64,000 nucleotides of DNA from Aquitalea denitrificans (GCF_009856625.1 NZ_CP047241.1:4030001-4094000); one strand, 5' to 3'; positions 45,318-54,761 are shown, numbered from the stretch's first letter. The notes: generated from the letters alone by a model not told the origin. A program made the numbers and translations.

Positions 45318-46099
45318 ACGCGCTGGTCCATGTCGAGGGCCGGCATGGCACCTTCCACCGTTTGCGCCACCACGCGGGCCGGTACACCGGCTACCGTGGT
45401 GTGCGGCGGCACGTCTTCCAGCACCACGCTGCCGGCACCCACCTTGGCACAGTCGCCAACGCGGATATTGCCCAGCACTGCAGCACCGGCACCCAGCATC
45501 ACGCCATCGCCGATCTTGGGGTGACGATCACCCCTATCCTTGCCGGAGCCGCCCAGCGTCACGCCGTGCAGGATGGAAACATTATTGCCGATGACCGCGG
45601 TTTCACCGACAACCAGTCCGGTGCCGTGGTCCAGCATCACGCCCTGGCCGATACGGGCCGCCGGGTGAATGTCGGCACCGGTAACTTCCGAAATACGGTT
45701 CTGCAAGAACAGCGCCAGGGTCTTGCGCTGCTGTTGCCACAGCCAGTGGGTGATGCGCTGGCTTTGCAGCGCATGGAAGCCCTTGAAATACAGCAGCGGT
45801 GTGGAATAGCTGTCACAGGCTGGGTCGCGCTCGAAACAGGCGCGGATGTCGGCCCGTGCCGAGGCACTGATGGCCGGATCGGATTCCAGCGCCTCGCGGA
45901 ACAGTTCCATCAGCGCGCGCGCGTCCATCACCGGGCTGGCCAGTTTGCTGGACAGATGAAAGGCCAGCACGTCTTCCAGGGTGCTGTGCCGCAATACCGT
46001 CATGTGCAGAAAGCTGGCCAGCATCGGTTCGTCACGTGCGGCCTGCTCGGCTTCCTGCAGAATGGCGAGCCACAGGGCGTCGCCGGAATCTTGCTTCAT
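45314..46099 (-). CDS. cysE: serine O-acetyltransferase
   Basis: CysE acetylates serine with acetyl-CoA to give O-acetylserine, the carbon skeleton for cysteine. The 261-residue protein has the N-terminal helical SATase domain (about 1-140, with CDSYSTPLLYFKGFHALQ) and a C-terminal left-handed beta-helix of hexapeptide repeats: ARIGQGVMLDHGTGLVVGETAVIGNN (as blocks), HGVTLGGSGKDRGDRHPKIG. The catalytic His and Asp lie in MLDHGTG. Cysteine feedback inhibition is expected from the family. It links to the sulfate transporter genes further on. Confidence 0.95.
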   Translation of the reverse strand: MKQDSGDALWLAILQEAEQAARDEPMLASFLHMTVLRHSTLEDVLAFHLSSKLASPVMDARALMELFREALESDPAISASARADIRACFERDPACDSYSTPLLYFKGFHALQSQRITHWLWQQQRKTLALFLQNRISEVTGADIHPAARIGQGVMLDHGTGLVVGETAVIGNNVSILHGVTLGGSGKDRGDRHPKIGDGVMLGAGAAVLGNIRVGDCAKVGAGSVVLEDVPPHTTVAGVPARVVAQTVEGAMPALDMDQRV

Positions 46100-46146
46100 G
46101 CTTGTTACTCCATTACCACGCGGCCCGGGCCATGCCGGGCCGGTGC

Positions 46147-47643
46147 TTACAACAGGACCACGTCAAACTGTTCCTGGGTATAGGTGGATTCCACAGATAG
46201 CGAAATCGGCTTGCCGATGAAGTCCACCAGCATGGCCAGGCTTTGCGATTCCTCATCCAGGAACATGTCGATCACCGGCTGGGCCGCCAGGATGCGATAG
46301 CCCTTGGCATCAAACTGGCGTGCCTCGCGCACGATTTCGCGCTGCACCTCGTAACACACGGTCTGGGCGGTCTTGATTTCGCCACGCCCCTGGCAGGTGG
46401 GGCAGGGTTCGCACAGCACATGCGCCAGGCTTTCGCGGGTGCGCTTGCGGGTAATTTCCACCAGACCCAGGCTGGTAAAGCCGTTGAGCGTGACACGGGT
46501 ACGGTCGCGCGCCAGTGCCTTGGCCACCTCGGTCAGCACCGCCGTCTGGTGTTCCTCATTATCCATGTCGATGAAGTCGACAATGATGATGCCGCCCAGA
46601 TTGCGCAGCCGCAGCTGGCGGGCAATGGCCTGGGTGGCTTCCAGATTGGTCTTGAAGATGGTTTCGTCGAAATTGCGGTTGCCGACAAAGCCTCCGGTAT
46701 TGACGTCGATGGTGGTCATCGCTTCGGTTTGGTCGATGATCAGGTAGCCGCCAAACTTCAGGTTCACCCTCCGCGACAGTGCCTTGTCGATTTCCGCCTC
46801 GATGGAAAACAGCTCAAACAGCGGGCGCTCGCCGGAATAGCGCTCGATCTTGCGCACCGAGGATTGCACGTATTGCTCGGCAAACTCCACCATGCGGCTG
46901 TAGTTTTCGGTCGAGTCGACAATCACGTGCTCGGTGGTGTCGCTCACCATATCGCGCAACACGCGCACCGCCAGCGGCAGGTCTTCGTACAGCAGGCTTT
47001 GTGCCGGCAGGTGCTGTGATTTGTGGCGGATGTCGGCCCACAGCTTGGACAAGTATTCGATGTCGGCCTGCAGCTCGTCATTGCTGGCGGTTTCGGCACT
47101 GGTGCGGATGATGTAGCCACGTGGCGTTTCCGGCGGCAGCAGCTTTTCCAGCCGCGCCTTCAGACTGTGGCGTTCCGACTCGCTCTCGATCTTTTGCGAG
47201 ATGCCGATGTGTTCTTCCTGCGGCAGGTGCACCAGAAAACGACCGGCCAGCGAGATTTGCGTGGACAGCCGCGCACCCTTGGTGCCAATCGGGTCCTTGA
47301 TCACCTGCACCAGCACGGTCTGGCCTTCAAACAGCATTTTTTCGATGCGCTGCGGCTCGGTAGGATGCTGACGTTGTTCCAGCACATCGGCGATATGCAG
47401 GAAGGCGGCGCGCTCCAGGCCGATTTCGATGAAGGCGCTCTGCATGCCCGGCAGCACGCGCTTGACCTGGCCCAGATAGATGTTGCCGACAATGCCGCGG
47501 CTAGCGGCACGCTCTACGTGCAGTTCCTGCACGATGGAATCTTCCAGCACCGCCACCCGGGTTTCCTGTGGCGTGATGTTGACGAGAATCTGTTCCTTGG
47601 GGCGCTGGATGTCGCGCGGCAGAGGAATGGACTGATGCAGCAT
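46147..47643 (-). CDS. rng: ribonuclease G
   Basis: RNase G, the RNase E paralogue, matures the 5' end of 16S rRNA and decays some mRNAs. The 498-residue protein has an S1 domain near residue 35-120 (SRGIVGNIYLGQVKRVLPGM), the 5'-sensor and DNase-like core with TTIDVNTGGFVG and IIIVDFIDMDNEEH (catalytic Asp residues), and the zinc-link CPTCQGRG. It lacks the long C-terminal scaffold of RNase E. The ATG at 47643 has a strong ribosome binding site (GGAGGAAAG). It follows maf by 16 bp, the common maf-rng pair. Confidence 0.95.
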   Translation of the reverse strand: MLHQSIPLPRDIQRPKEQILVNITPQETRVAVLEDSIVQELHVERAASRGIVGNIYLGQVKRVLPGMQSAFIEIGLERAAFLHIADVLEQRQHPTEPQRIEKMLFEGQTVLVQVIKDPIGTKGARLSTQISLAGRFLVHLPQEEHIGISQKIESESERHSLKARLEKLLPPETPRGYIIRTSAETASNDELQADIEYLSKLWADIRHKSQHLPAQSLLYEDLPLAVRVLRDMVSDTTEHVIVDSTENYSRMVEFAEQYVQSSVRKIERYSGERPLFELFSIEAEIDKALSRRVNLKFGGYLIIDQTEAMTTIDVNTGGFVGNRNFDETIFKTNLEATQAIARQLRLRNLGGIIIVDFIDMDNEEHQTAVLTEVAKALARDRTRVTLNGFTSLGLVEITRKRTRESLAHVLCEPCPTCQGRGEIKTAQTVCYEVQREIVREARQFDAKGYRILAAQPVIDMFLDEESQSLAMLVDFIGKPISLSVESTYTQEQFDVVLL

Positions 47644-47659
47644 GGTCTTTCCTCCTTGA

Positions 47660-48256
47660 TTAAGGGAATTGGTGGCCAAACAAGCCCAGCAGTTCTGCGG
47701 TTTCAAACATCGGCAGGCCCATCACCCCGGTATAGCTGCCGGCGATATGGTCGATGAACACCGCCGCCAGGCCCTGGATGCCATAGGCACCGGCCTTGTC
47801 GAAGGGCTCGCCACTGTCGATATAGCGCTGGATGTCGGTTTCGCTCAGCACACGGAAATGCACTTCGGTAATGCTCGTGCGCAGTTCAACCCGTTCATCC
47901 TGGCGGATGGCAACACTGGTGACCACCTGATGGCTACGCCCGGAAAAAGCCCGCAGCATGCGTGCGGCATCGGCAGCATCAGCCGGCTTGCCATAGATTT
48001 CACCCTCCAGCACCACGGTGGTATCGGCGGACAACAAGGGGCGTGACGGCAAACCGCAATTTTGAACCACGGCCCAGCCGGCAGCGGCTTTTTCACGCGC
48101 CAGGCGCTCGGTATAGGCTACTGCGTTTTCACCGGGCAATACCGACTCGTCGATGTCGGCGTGGATGCGTTCCAGGTGCACGCCCAGCTGTTCTAGCAGT
48201 TCGCGACGACGCGGGCTGCCGGATGCCAGGTAAATACGGGTATCGCTTGGGGTCAT
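47660..48256 (-). CDS. Maf-family nucleoside triphosphate pyrophosphatase
   Basis: A 198-residue house-cleaning enzyme that hydrolyses non-canonical nucleotides, probably dTTP, UTP or modified relatives. Family motifs: the N-terminal LASGSPRRRELLEQLG, ADTTVVLEGEIYGKP with the catalytic Asp, SGRSHQVVT, and GIQGLAAVFIDHIAGSYTGVMGLP. It is first in the maf-rng pair. YhdE-type (dTTP/UTP) activity is the most likely, judging by the SPRRRELL form and the rng neighbour. Confidence 0.92.
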   Translation of the reverse strand: MTPSDTRIYLASGSPRRRELLEQLGVHLERIHADIDESVLPGENAVAYTERLAREKAAAGWAVVQNCGLPSRPLLSADTTVVLEGEIYGKPADAADAARMLRAFSGRSHQVVTSVAIRQDERVELRTSITEVHFRVLSETDIQRYIDSGEPFDKAGAYGIQGLAAVFIDHIAGSYTGVMGLPMFETAELLGLFGHQFP

Positions 48257-48372
48257 GATGTTGTCGCTGCCAGTGTTATCAATATTTATTTAGCTGCAAG
48301 GTTAGCAGAGCGGCCCATGGCCGACTATCTGCTGCACCGCAAAAGCGCCCGGCCTGGTAGAAGCACCTACGC

Positions 48373-48401
48373 AAAACGCCCTGCAACAAGGCAGGGCGTT
48401 T
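48373..48401 (-). terminator. rho-independent terminator downstream of secA
   Basis: An 11-bp perfect stem (AAACGCCCTGC with GCAGGGCGTTT, 6-base loop) lies 35 bp after the secA stop on the minus strand, followed by TTTTG. Confidence 0.8.
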
Positions 48402-48435
48402 GGTGGGTCATGGCATGGTCAGACGATGGTCGGAC

Positions 48436-51153
48436 TCAGGCCAGACGGCCATGGCACTGCTTGTACTTTTTACCGCTGCCGCAGGGACAAGGATCGTTGC
48501 GGCTGACGCGCAGACCTTGCTCGGCCAGCATTTCCGGCGACAGCGGGTTTTCCTCGCCATCGTCCTCGCCCAGCGAGGAGCCCGGCTCGGCATGCTGCAT
48601 TTCATACTCACCCAGTTGATGCGGCTCGACTGCGTCCACGTCTTCCTGACCGCGAATCTGAACAGTCATCAGCACGTTCACCACGCTGCGCTTGATGCGC
48701 TCCAGCATGTCGGCAAACAGTTCGAACGCTTCGCGCTTGTATTCCTGCTTGGGGTTCTTCTGCGCATAACCACGCAGATGAATGCCCTGACGCAGGTGAT
48801 CCATGGCGGCCAGATGTTCGCGCCAGTGGGTATCCAGCATCTGCAGTACCAGGCTGCGTTCAAACTGGCGCATCACCTGCTCGCCGGCCAGTTCCACCTT
48901 GGCCTGATAGGCATCAGCAGCCAGCTGGATAATACGTTGCTTGATATCCGGAATATCCAGCGTGGATTCGGCCTTGATCCAGTCCGCCACCGGGGCGGCC
49001 AGCTGGAATTCGGCTTCCAGTGTCTTTTCCAGGCCCACCAGGTCCCACTGCTCTTCCATGGATTCCGGCGGCAGGTGCAGGTCCACCAGGTCGGACAGCA
49101 CGCCTTCGCGCATGTTCACCACCACGGCGCTGACGTCTTCATCCTGCAGGATGTCATTGCGCTGCTGGTAGATCACCTTGCGCTGGTCGTTGGCCACGTC
49201 ATCGTATTCCAGCAATTGCTTGCGGATGTCGAAGTTGCGGCCTTCCACCTTGCGCTGGGCGTTTTCGATGGAGCGGGAAACCCACGGGTGTTCGATGGCT
49301 TCGCCGTCCGGCATTTTCAGGCGGTCCATGATGGCAGCCACGCGGTCGGAGGCAAAAATGCGCAACAGCGGGTCTTCCAGGCTCAGGTAGAAGCGGGAGG
49401 AACCCGGGTCGCCCTGACGACCGGAGCGACCACGCAACTGGTTGTCGATACGGCGCGATTCATGACGCTCGGTACCGATGATGTGCAGGCCGCCTGCGGC
49501 CAGCACGGCGTCGTGACGCAGCTTCCATTCGGCGCGGATGGCTTCGATACGGGCGTTCTGCTCGTCTTCAGACAGGCTGTCGTCCTTCTGTACCGCACGG
49601 ATTTCCGGTTCCGGGTTGCCACCCAGCACGATGTCGGTACCACGACCGGCCATATTGGTGGCTACGGTAATCACGCCCGGGCGACCGGCCTGTACCACGA
49701 TGTCGGCTTCACGCGCATGTTCCTTGGCGTTCAGCACATTGTGCGGCAGCTTGGCCTGCTTGAGCAGCTCGGCAATCAGCTCGGAGTTTTCAATGCTGGT
49801 GGTACCCACCAGTACTGGCTGACCACGTTCCTGGCAGTCCTTGATATCGGCCAGGATGGCGTCGTACTTCTCGCGCGCCGAACGGTAAACCTTGTCCTGT
49901 GCGTCCTTGCGCTGCATCGGGCGATTGGTGGGGATCACCACCGTTTCCAGGCCGTAGATGCTCTGGAATTCGTAGGCTTCGGTATCGGCCGTGCCGGTCA
50001 TGCCGGACAGCTTGCCGTACAGACGGAAGTAGTTCTGGAAGGTGATGGAGGCCAGGGTCTGGTTTTCGCGGTTGATTTCCACGCCTTCCTTGGCTTCCAC
50101 GGCCTGGTGCAGGCCTTCCGACCAACGACGGCCCGCCATCAGGCGGCCGGTGAATTCATCCACGATCACCACTTCGCCATCCTGCACCACGTAGTGCTGG
50201 TCCAGATGGAAGAGCGAATGGGCACGCAGCGCGGCCATCAGGTGGTGCATCAGGGTGATGTTGGTGGCCGAGTACAGGCTGTCGCCTTCCTTCAGCATGT
50301 CCAGCTGTACCAGGATGTCTTCGCAATGCTCGTGACCGGCTTCGGACAACAGCACGCTATGGGCTTTTTCATCCACCCAGTAGTCACCCTCGCCGTCCTC
50401 GGTTTCCTGACGCTTGAGCAGCGGCGGTACCGCGTTCATGCGCTGGTACATGTCGATATTGTCTTCGGCCGGGCCGGAGATGATCAGCGGGGTACGCGCT
50501 TCGTCAATCAGGATCGAGTCCACTTCGTCGACTACGGCAAAGGCCAGCTTGCGCTGCACTTTTTCGCCGGTGGTGAACACCATGTTGTCGCGCAGGTAGT
50601 CAAAACCGAATTCGTTATTGGTACCGTAAGTGATGTCGCAGGCATAGGCAGCTTGCTTGTCATCATGTGCCATCTGCGACAGGTTCACGCCCACGGTCAG
50701 GCCGAGGAAGTTGTACAGGCGGCCCATGATGCCGGCGTCACGGCTGGCCAGGTAGTCGTTGACGGTGATGACATGCACGCCATTGCCGGTGAGTGCATTC
50801 AGGTACACCGGCAAGGTGCCCACCAGGGTCTTGCCCTCACCGGTACGCATTTCGGCAATCTTGCCGTTGTGCAGCACCATGCCGCCAATCAGCTGCACGT
50901 CGAAGTGACGCATGCCCAGCACACGGCACGAGGCCTCGCGGCAGACGGCAAAGGCCTCCGGCAGGATACTGTCAAGCGTTGCGCCCTCAGCGATGCGCTT
51001 TTTGAACTCGGCGGTTTTTCCCGCCAAAGCCTCGTCGGACAGCGCTTGCATGCCATCTTCGAGGGCATTGATGCGCGCCACTTCCTGACGATACTGTTTC
51101 AGCAGGCGGTCGTTGCGGCTGCCAAATACTTTCTTGAGTAGCGAGGAAATCAT
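48436..51153 (-). CDS. secA: preprotein translocase ATPase SecA
   Basis: SecA drives protein export through SecYEG. The 905-residue protein begins MISSLLKKVFGSRNDRLLKQY. Walker A is MRTGEGKTLVGTLPVY near residue 105, Walker B is VDEVDSILIDEARTPLI, and the second nucleotide-binding domain holds VTVATNMAGRGTDIVLGG-type sequence (here VITVATNMAGRGTDI) and GRSGRQGDPGSSRFYLS. The C terminus has the zinc-binding SecB-interaction motif CPCGSGKKYKQCHG. It is transcribed alone toward maf. Confidence 0.97.
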   Translation of the reverse strand: MISSLLKKVFGSRNDRLLKQYRQEVARINALEDGMQALSDEALAGKTAEFKKRIAEGATLDSILPEAFAVCREASCRVLGMRHFDVQLIGGMVLHNGKIAEMRTGEGKTLVGTLPVYLNALTGNGVHVITVNDYLASRDAGIMGRLYNFLGLTVGVNLSQMAHDDKQAAYACDITYGTNNEFGFDYLRDNMVFTTGEKVQRKLAFAVVDEVDSILIDEARTPLIISGPAEDNIDMYQRMNAVPPLLKRQETEDGEGDYWVDEKAHSVLLSEAGHEHCEDILVQLDMLKEGDSLYSATNITLMHHLMAALRAHSLFHLDQHYVVQDGEVVIVDEFTGRLMAGRRWSEGLHQAVEAKEGVEINRENQTLASITFQNYFRLYGKLSGMTGTADTEAYEFQSIYGLETVVIPTNRPMQRKDAQDKVYRSAREKYDAILADIKDCQERGQPVLVGTTSIENSELIAELLKQAKLPHNVLNAKEHAREADIVVQAGRPGVITVATNMAGRGTDIVLGGNPEPEIRAVQKDDSLSEDEQNARIEAIRAEWKLRHDAVLAAGGLHIIGTERHESRRIDNQLRGRSGRQGDPGSSRFYLSLEDPLLRIFASDRVAAIMDRLKMPDGEAIEHPWVSRSIENAQRKVEGRNFDIRKQLLEYDDVANDQRKVIYQQRNDILQDEDVSAVVVNMREGVLSDLVDLHLPPESMEEQWDLVGLEKTLEAEFQLAAPVADWIKAESTLDIPDIKQRIIQLAADAYQAKVELAGEQVMRQFERSLVLQMLDTHWREHLAAMDHLRQGIHLRGYAQKNPKQEYKREAFELFADMLERIKRSVVNVLMTVQIRGQEDVDAVEPHQLGEYEMQHAEPGSSLGEDDGEENPLSPEMLAEQGLRVSRNDPCPCGSGKKYKQCHGRLA

Positions 51154-51637
51154 GTATTCCAATCCAGAGGCCCGGACGGGCCGACAAAACAAAATAGGCG
51201 AAAGTGTAGCACATCCGCGAGACTAGGTTATGGGGGCGAGCTTGCGCTGAATCAAGCCATGGCAGCCAAATTACTCGCCGAAGCGAGGCCCCGATGGCAA
51301 GCTGCCATCCGTGTCCTGCAGCAGAGGCTCCACCCCGTAAAGCAGGCAACATCGACAAATTGCCAAAGTAAGCGCGGATGGCTTTAAATACTTGCAAATC
51401 GGGATGTTGCAGATATTTTTCAGTAAATGTTGTCGTTACATAATCCATACAAAAATTTGTCAGATTTCATCAAAACTTGATGTTTGCCTTGTTATCATTC
51501 GTGCGCGTTTGCAGAGCCAGTTTGATGTTTGCCCACGGCCAGCCGTGACATAACAAAAGATGGTGCTCATCTGATGAAGAAGCGGAACGGAGCCTGCACC
51601 GTGCCGCCAGGTTAACCACACCAATCGGAGAGGCCTG
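51154..51637. other. 484-bp intergenic region between secA and the ABC permease gene
   Basis: This gap holds the divergent promoter regions of secA and the ABC transporter. I see no convincing gene in it; open frames are short and unlike coding sequence. Features I can support are an inverted repeat CATCAA-AAC-TTGATG (51468-51482), a 12-bp direct repeat TTGATGTTTGCC (51477-51488 and 51522-51533), and a leader of about 100 nt before the permease ATG that could fold. It does not match a riboswitch class I know. Confidence 0.5.
51468..51533 (+). promoter_or_regulatory. candidate regulator sites upstream of the ABC transporter
   Basis: The repeat TTGATGTTTGCC occurs at 51477-51488 and 51522-51533, spaced 45 bp (about four helical turns). 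The first copy is also half of the inverted repeat CATCAA-AAC-TTGATG. A TATCAT element (51493-51498) lies between them. Confidence 0.4.
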
Positions 51638-53377
51638 ATGACTAGCGTTATCCGTCCGTTTATTCCTGCCACAGCCAGACGGCTGCTGCCCAATCGCTGG
51701 GATCTGATCGCTTTCCCCCTGATTCTGGGCTTTCTGTTATTTGCCACCACCGGTATCGAAGGTACTTGGGCACCCATCAGTGCCTTGCAGACCGAACCGA
51801 TCTCGCTGGATGCGGCCAATCTGCCCGAATACGCCGTGCGCACCACGCTGCGCATGCTGGCAGCCATGTTTGCCTCCATCGTTTTCACGCTGATCTACGG
51901 CACGCTGGCAGCCAAGAGCCGCCGCGCCGGCCAGTTGCTGGTGCCCATTCTGGACATCCTGCAGTCGGTGCCGGTGCTGGGCTATATCTCCTTCACCGTC
52001 ACCTTTTTCCTGGCGCTGTTTCCCGGCCGGGTGCTGGGTGCGGAGTTTGCCGCCATCTTTGCGATTTTCACCTCGCAGGCCTGGAACATGACCTTCAGCT
52101 TCTATCAGTCGCTGCGCACTGTGCCCAACGACCTGAAAGAGGTGTCGCAGAACCTGCGCCTGTCCGGCTGGCAGAAATTCTGGAAGCTGGAAGTACCGTT
52201 CTCCATGCCGGGGATGATCTGGAACATGATGATGTCCATGTCCGGCGGCTGGTTCTTCGTGGTGGCCTCCGAAGCCATTACCGTGGGTGACAAGACCGTC
52301 ACCCTGCCGGGCGTTGGCTCCTACCTGGCCATGGCCATCGCCCAGAAGAACCTGGCGGCGGTGGGCTGGGTGATTCTCACCATGACCGTGGTCATCATCA
52401 TTTACGACCAGTTTCTGTTCCGCCCGCTGGTGGCCTGGGCCGACAAGTTCCGCCTGGAAGACACCATGTCGCAGGCGGCACCGGAATCCTGGGTGCTGAA
52501 CCTGATCCAGCGCACCCGCTTCATCCAGCAGCTGCTGCGCCCGTTTGGCAAATTGCTGAAAAAGCTGGCGCGCCTGCGGCTGAATATCAGCCTGCCACGT
52601 GCCATCCATACCGAGCCCCACGCCGGCGTATCGCGCGGGCTGGATATGCTGTGGGGTGCTTTCATGGTGCTGCTGTGCGGCTATGTCAGCTGGCGGCTGT
52701 ACAGCTTCATCAGCAGCGAGGTGGGGCTGGGCGAAACCTTCAAGGTGATTGGCCTGGGCTTCATCACCCTGATTCGCGTCACCCTGCTGATTGCGCTGGC
52801 CTCCATCGTCTGGGTGCCGCTGGGAGTGCTGATCGGCCTGCGTCCGCGCCTGGCTGAGATGATCCAGCCGGTGGCGCAGTTTCTGGCCGCCTTCCCGGCC
52901 AACCTGTTGTTTCCGGTATTCGTGGTGTTCATCGTCCACTTCAAGCTGAACCCGGATATCTGGCTGTCACCGCTGATTGTGCTGGGCACTCAGTGGTACA
53001 TCCTGTTCAATGTGGTGGCCGGTGCCAGCGCCTTCCCCAATGACTTCCGCGAAGCGGCCGCCAATTTCCACATCAAGGGCTGGCAATGGTGGAAGCAGGT
53101 GATGCTGCCGGGCATCTTCCCCTACTACATCACCGGTGCCATCACCGCGTCCGGCGGTGCCTGGAATGCCAGCATCGTGTCGGAAATGGTGTCCTGGGGC
53201 GATGACAAGCTGGCCGCCCACGGCCTGGGTGCCTATATCGCCCAGACCACCGCCGCCGGCGACTTTCCCAAGATTCTGCTCGGCATCTGCGTGATGTCGC
53301 TGTTTGTCGTGCTGTTTAACCGCTTGCTGTGGCGTCCGCTGTACGCCATTGCCGAAAACAAACTCCGTCTCAACTAA
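51638..53377 (+). CDS. NitT/TauT-like ABC transporter permease, two fused permease domains
   Basis: A 579-residue inner-membrane protein with two BPD_transp_1 permease domains in one chain, about 12 hydrophobic segments in all. Each domain has a coupling-helix region: DLKEVSQNLRLSGWQKFWKLE near residue 165 and DFREAAANFHIKGWQWWKQVM near 470 (each shortened here). Two-domain permeases form a pseudo-dimer alone with an ATPase pair. The ATPase gene follows after 15 bp, but no binding-protein gene is present. The substrate is unknown; nitrate/sulfonate-type anions are the family tendency. The ribosome binding site is GGAGAGG. Confidence 0.88.
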   Translation: MTSVIRPFIPATARRLLPNRWDLIAFPLILGFLLFATTGIEGTWAPISALQTEPISLDAANLPEYAVRTTLRMLAAMFASIVFTLIYGTLAAKSRRAGQLLVPILDILQSVPVLGYISFTVTFFLALFPGRVLGAEFAAIFAIFTSQAWNMTFSFYQSLRTVPNDLKEVSQNLRLSGWQKFWKLEVPFSMPGMIWNMMMSMSGGWFFVVASEAITVGDKTVTLPGVGSYLAMAIAQKNLAAVGWVILTMTVVIIIYDQFLFRPLVAWADKFRLEDTMSQAAPESWVLNLIQRTRFIQQLLRPFGKLLKKLARLRLNISLPRAIHTEPHAGVSRGLDMLWGAFMVLLCGYVSWRLYSFISSEVGLGETFKVIGLGFITLIRVTLLIALASIVWVPLGVLIGLRPRLAEMIQPVAQFLAAFPANLLFPVFVVFIVHFKLNPDIWLSPLIVLGTQWYILFNVVAGASAFPNDFREAAANFHIKGWQWWKQVMLPGIFPYYITGAITASGGAWNASIVSEMVSWGDDKLAAHGLGAYIAQTTAAGDFPKILLGICVMSLFVVLFNRLLWRPLYAIAENKLRLN

Positions 53378-53392
53378 ATCAGGGGGAAATCC

Positions 53393-54709
53393 ATGCCACA
53401 CGAAACTACAACCCTGAGACAGGAAATCTTCTCCCTCAAGCATGTTGACAAGGGCTACCACAAAGGTGGCGAGGAAGATATCCAGGTGCTGGACGACGTT
53501 AATCTTACCTTGCACGAAGGGGAAATCGTCGGCCTGCTGGGACGCTCCGGCTCGGGGAAATCCACCTTGCTACGCATTATTGCCGGGCTGATTCAGGCCA
53601 GCGCCGGTGAAGTGAACTACTGCGGCCAGCCACTGACCGGTCCGGCCGAAGGCGTGGCCATGGTATTTCAAACCTTTGCCCTGTTCCCCTGGCTGACCGT
53701 GCTGCAAAACGTGGAAGCCGGGCTGGAAGCGCTGGGCGTGGAACCCAAGGAACGCCGTCGCCGCGCGCTGGCCGCCATCGACCTGATCGGCCTGGACGGC
53801 TTTGAAAACGCCTACCCGCGCGAATTGTCCGGCGGCATGCGCCAGCGCGTGGGCTTTGCCCGCGGCCTGGTGGTGAACCCCACCCTGCTGCTGATGGATG
53901 AACCGTTCTCGGCGCTGGACGTGCTGACTGCGGAAACCCTGCGTACCGACCTGCTCGACCTGTGGAACCAGAAGCAGCTGCCAATCAAGTCCATCCTCAT
54001 CGTCACCCACAACATCGAAGAAGCGGTGTTCATGTGTGACCGCATCATGGTGTTGTCATCCAATCCGGGCCGGGTGGTGGCGGAAATCAAGGTACCATTC
54101 GCCCATCCGCGCGACCGGCTGGACCCCACCTTCCGCAAGATGGTGGACGATATCTATGCCCTGATGACCCAGCGCCGCAGCGCCGACACCCTGCACAAGG
54201 TGCAACTGGAAATCGGCAGCCCGCTGACCGAAGTATCCACCAACCTGATGGCCGGCCTGATGGAAGCACTGGCAGCCGCACCGTACAACGGCCGCGCCGA
54301 CCTGCCGGAAATCGGCAGCAAGCTGCTGCTGGAGGTGGACGACCTGTTTCCGGTCACGGAAACACTGGAACACCTGGGCTTTGTCGAACTGCGTGATGGC
54401 GACATCGAACTGACCGCTGCCGGCAAACTGTTTGCCGACTATGGCACACAAGAACGCAAAGTGATATTTGCCGAGCATCTGCTGCGCCACATCCCGCTGG
54501 CGGCACGCATCCGCCGCGTGTTGCAGGAACGCCCGGGCCAGCGCGCACCGCGCCTGCGCTTTGAACAGGAGCTGGAAGATTCGCTCAGCGATGGTGCCGC
54601 CGAGGAAACACTGGATACGGTAATCAGCTGGGGCCGTTATGCCGAGATCTTCTCTTATAACGACCACAGCGAAACCTTCAGCCTGGAAGACGTGGAAGGC
54701 GCGCAGTAA
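53393..54709 (+). CDS. ABC transporter ATPase with C-terminal AAA-associated domain
   Basis: A 438-residue ATPase that pairs with the preceding permease. Nucleotide-binding motifs: Walker A GLLGRSGSGKSTLL, Q-loop VFQTFALFPWLT, signature LSGGMRQRVGFARGL, Walker B TLLLMDEPFSALD, and the switch His in ILIVTHNIEEAV. After about residue 290 comes a C-terminal AAA-associated domain (PF09821 type; ALAAAPYNGRADLPEIGSKL through FVELRDGDIELTAAGK), seen in some nitrate/sulfonate ATPases and possibly regulatory. No substrate-binding protein gene is nearby. Confidence 0.9.
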   Translation: MPHETTTLRQEIFSLKHVDKGYHKGGEEDIQVLDDVNLTLHEGEIVGLLGRSGSGKSTLLRIIAGLIQASAGEVNYCGQPLTGPAEGVAMVFQTFALFPWLTVLQNVEAGLEALGVEPKERRRRALAAIDLIGLDGFENAYPRELSGGMRQRVGFARGLVVNPTLLLMDEPFSALDVLTAETLRTDLLDLWNQKQLPIKSILIVTHNIEEAVFMCDRIMVLSSNPGRVVAEIKVPFAHPRDRLDPTFRKMVDDIYALMTQRRSADTLHKVQLEIGSPLTEVSTNLMAGLMEALAAAPYNGRADLPEIGSKLLLEVDDLFPVTETLEHLGFVELRDGDIELTAAGKLFADYGTQERKVIFAEHLLRHIPLAARIRRVLQERPGQRAPRLRFEQELEDSLSDGAAEETLDTVISWGRYAEIFSYNDHSETFSLEDVEGAQ

Positions 54710-54729
54710 GCGCCCTCCTGTCTTTACCG

Positions 54730-54761
54730 CAAGGGCCGCACCCATCAGGGCGCGGCCCTTG
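54730..54761 (+). terminator. hairpin downstream of the ABC transporter genes
   Basis: A 10-bp perfect stem (CAAGGGCCGC with GCGGCCCTTG, 12-base loop) lies 20 bp after the ATPase stop. The T-tract is poor, so it is a probable rather than certain terminator. Confidence 0.5.

Noticed and set aside
48400..51141. Very long plus-strand open frame of about 913 codons opposite secA
   Set aside because: SecA is unmistakable on the minus strand. The opposite frame stays open because of the codon bias of the real gene, and it has the His/Gln-rich composition of such shadows.
50987..51448. Minus-strand open frame reaching into the gap upstream of secA
   Set aside because: Most of it overlaps secA in another frame, and the unique part is not protein-like and has no ribosome binding site.
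51535..51637. Riboswitch in the leader of the ABC transporter
   Set aside because: I compared it by eye with the guanidine, manganese, cobalamin and cyclic di-GMP consensus cores and found no match. It may still fold, but I cannot name it.
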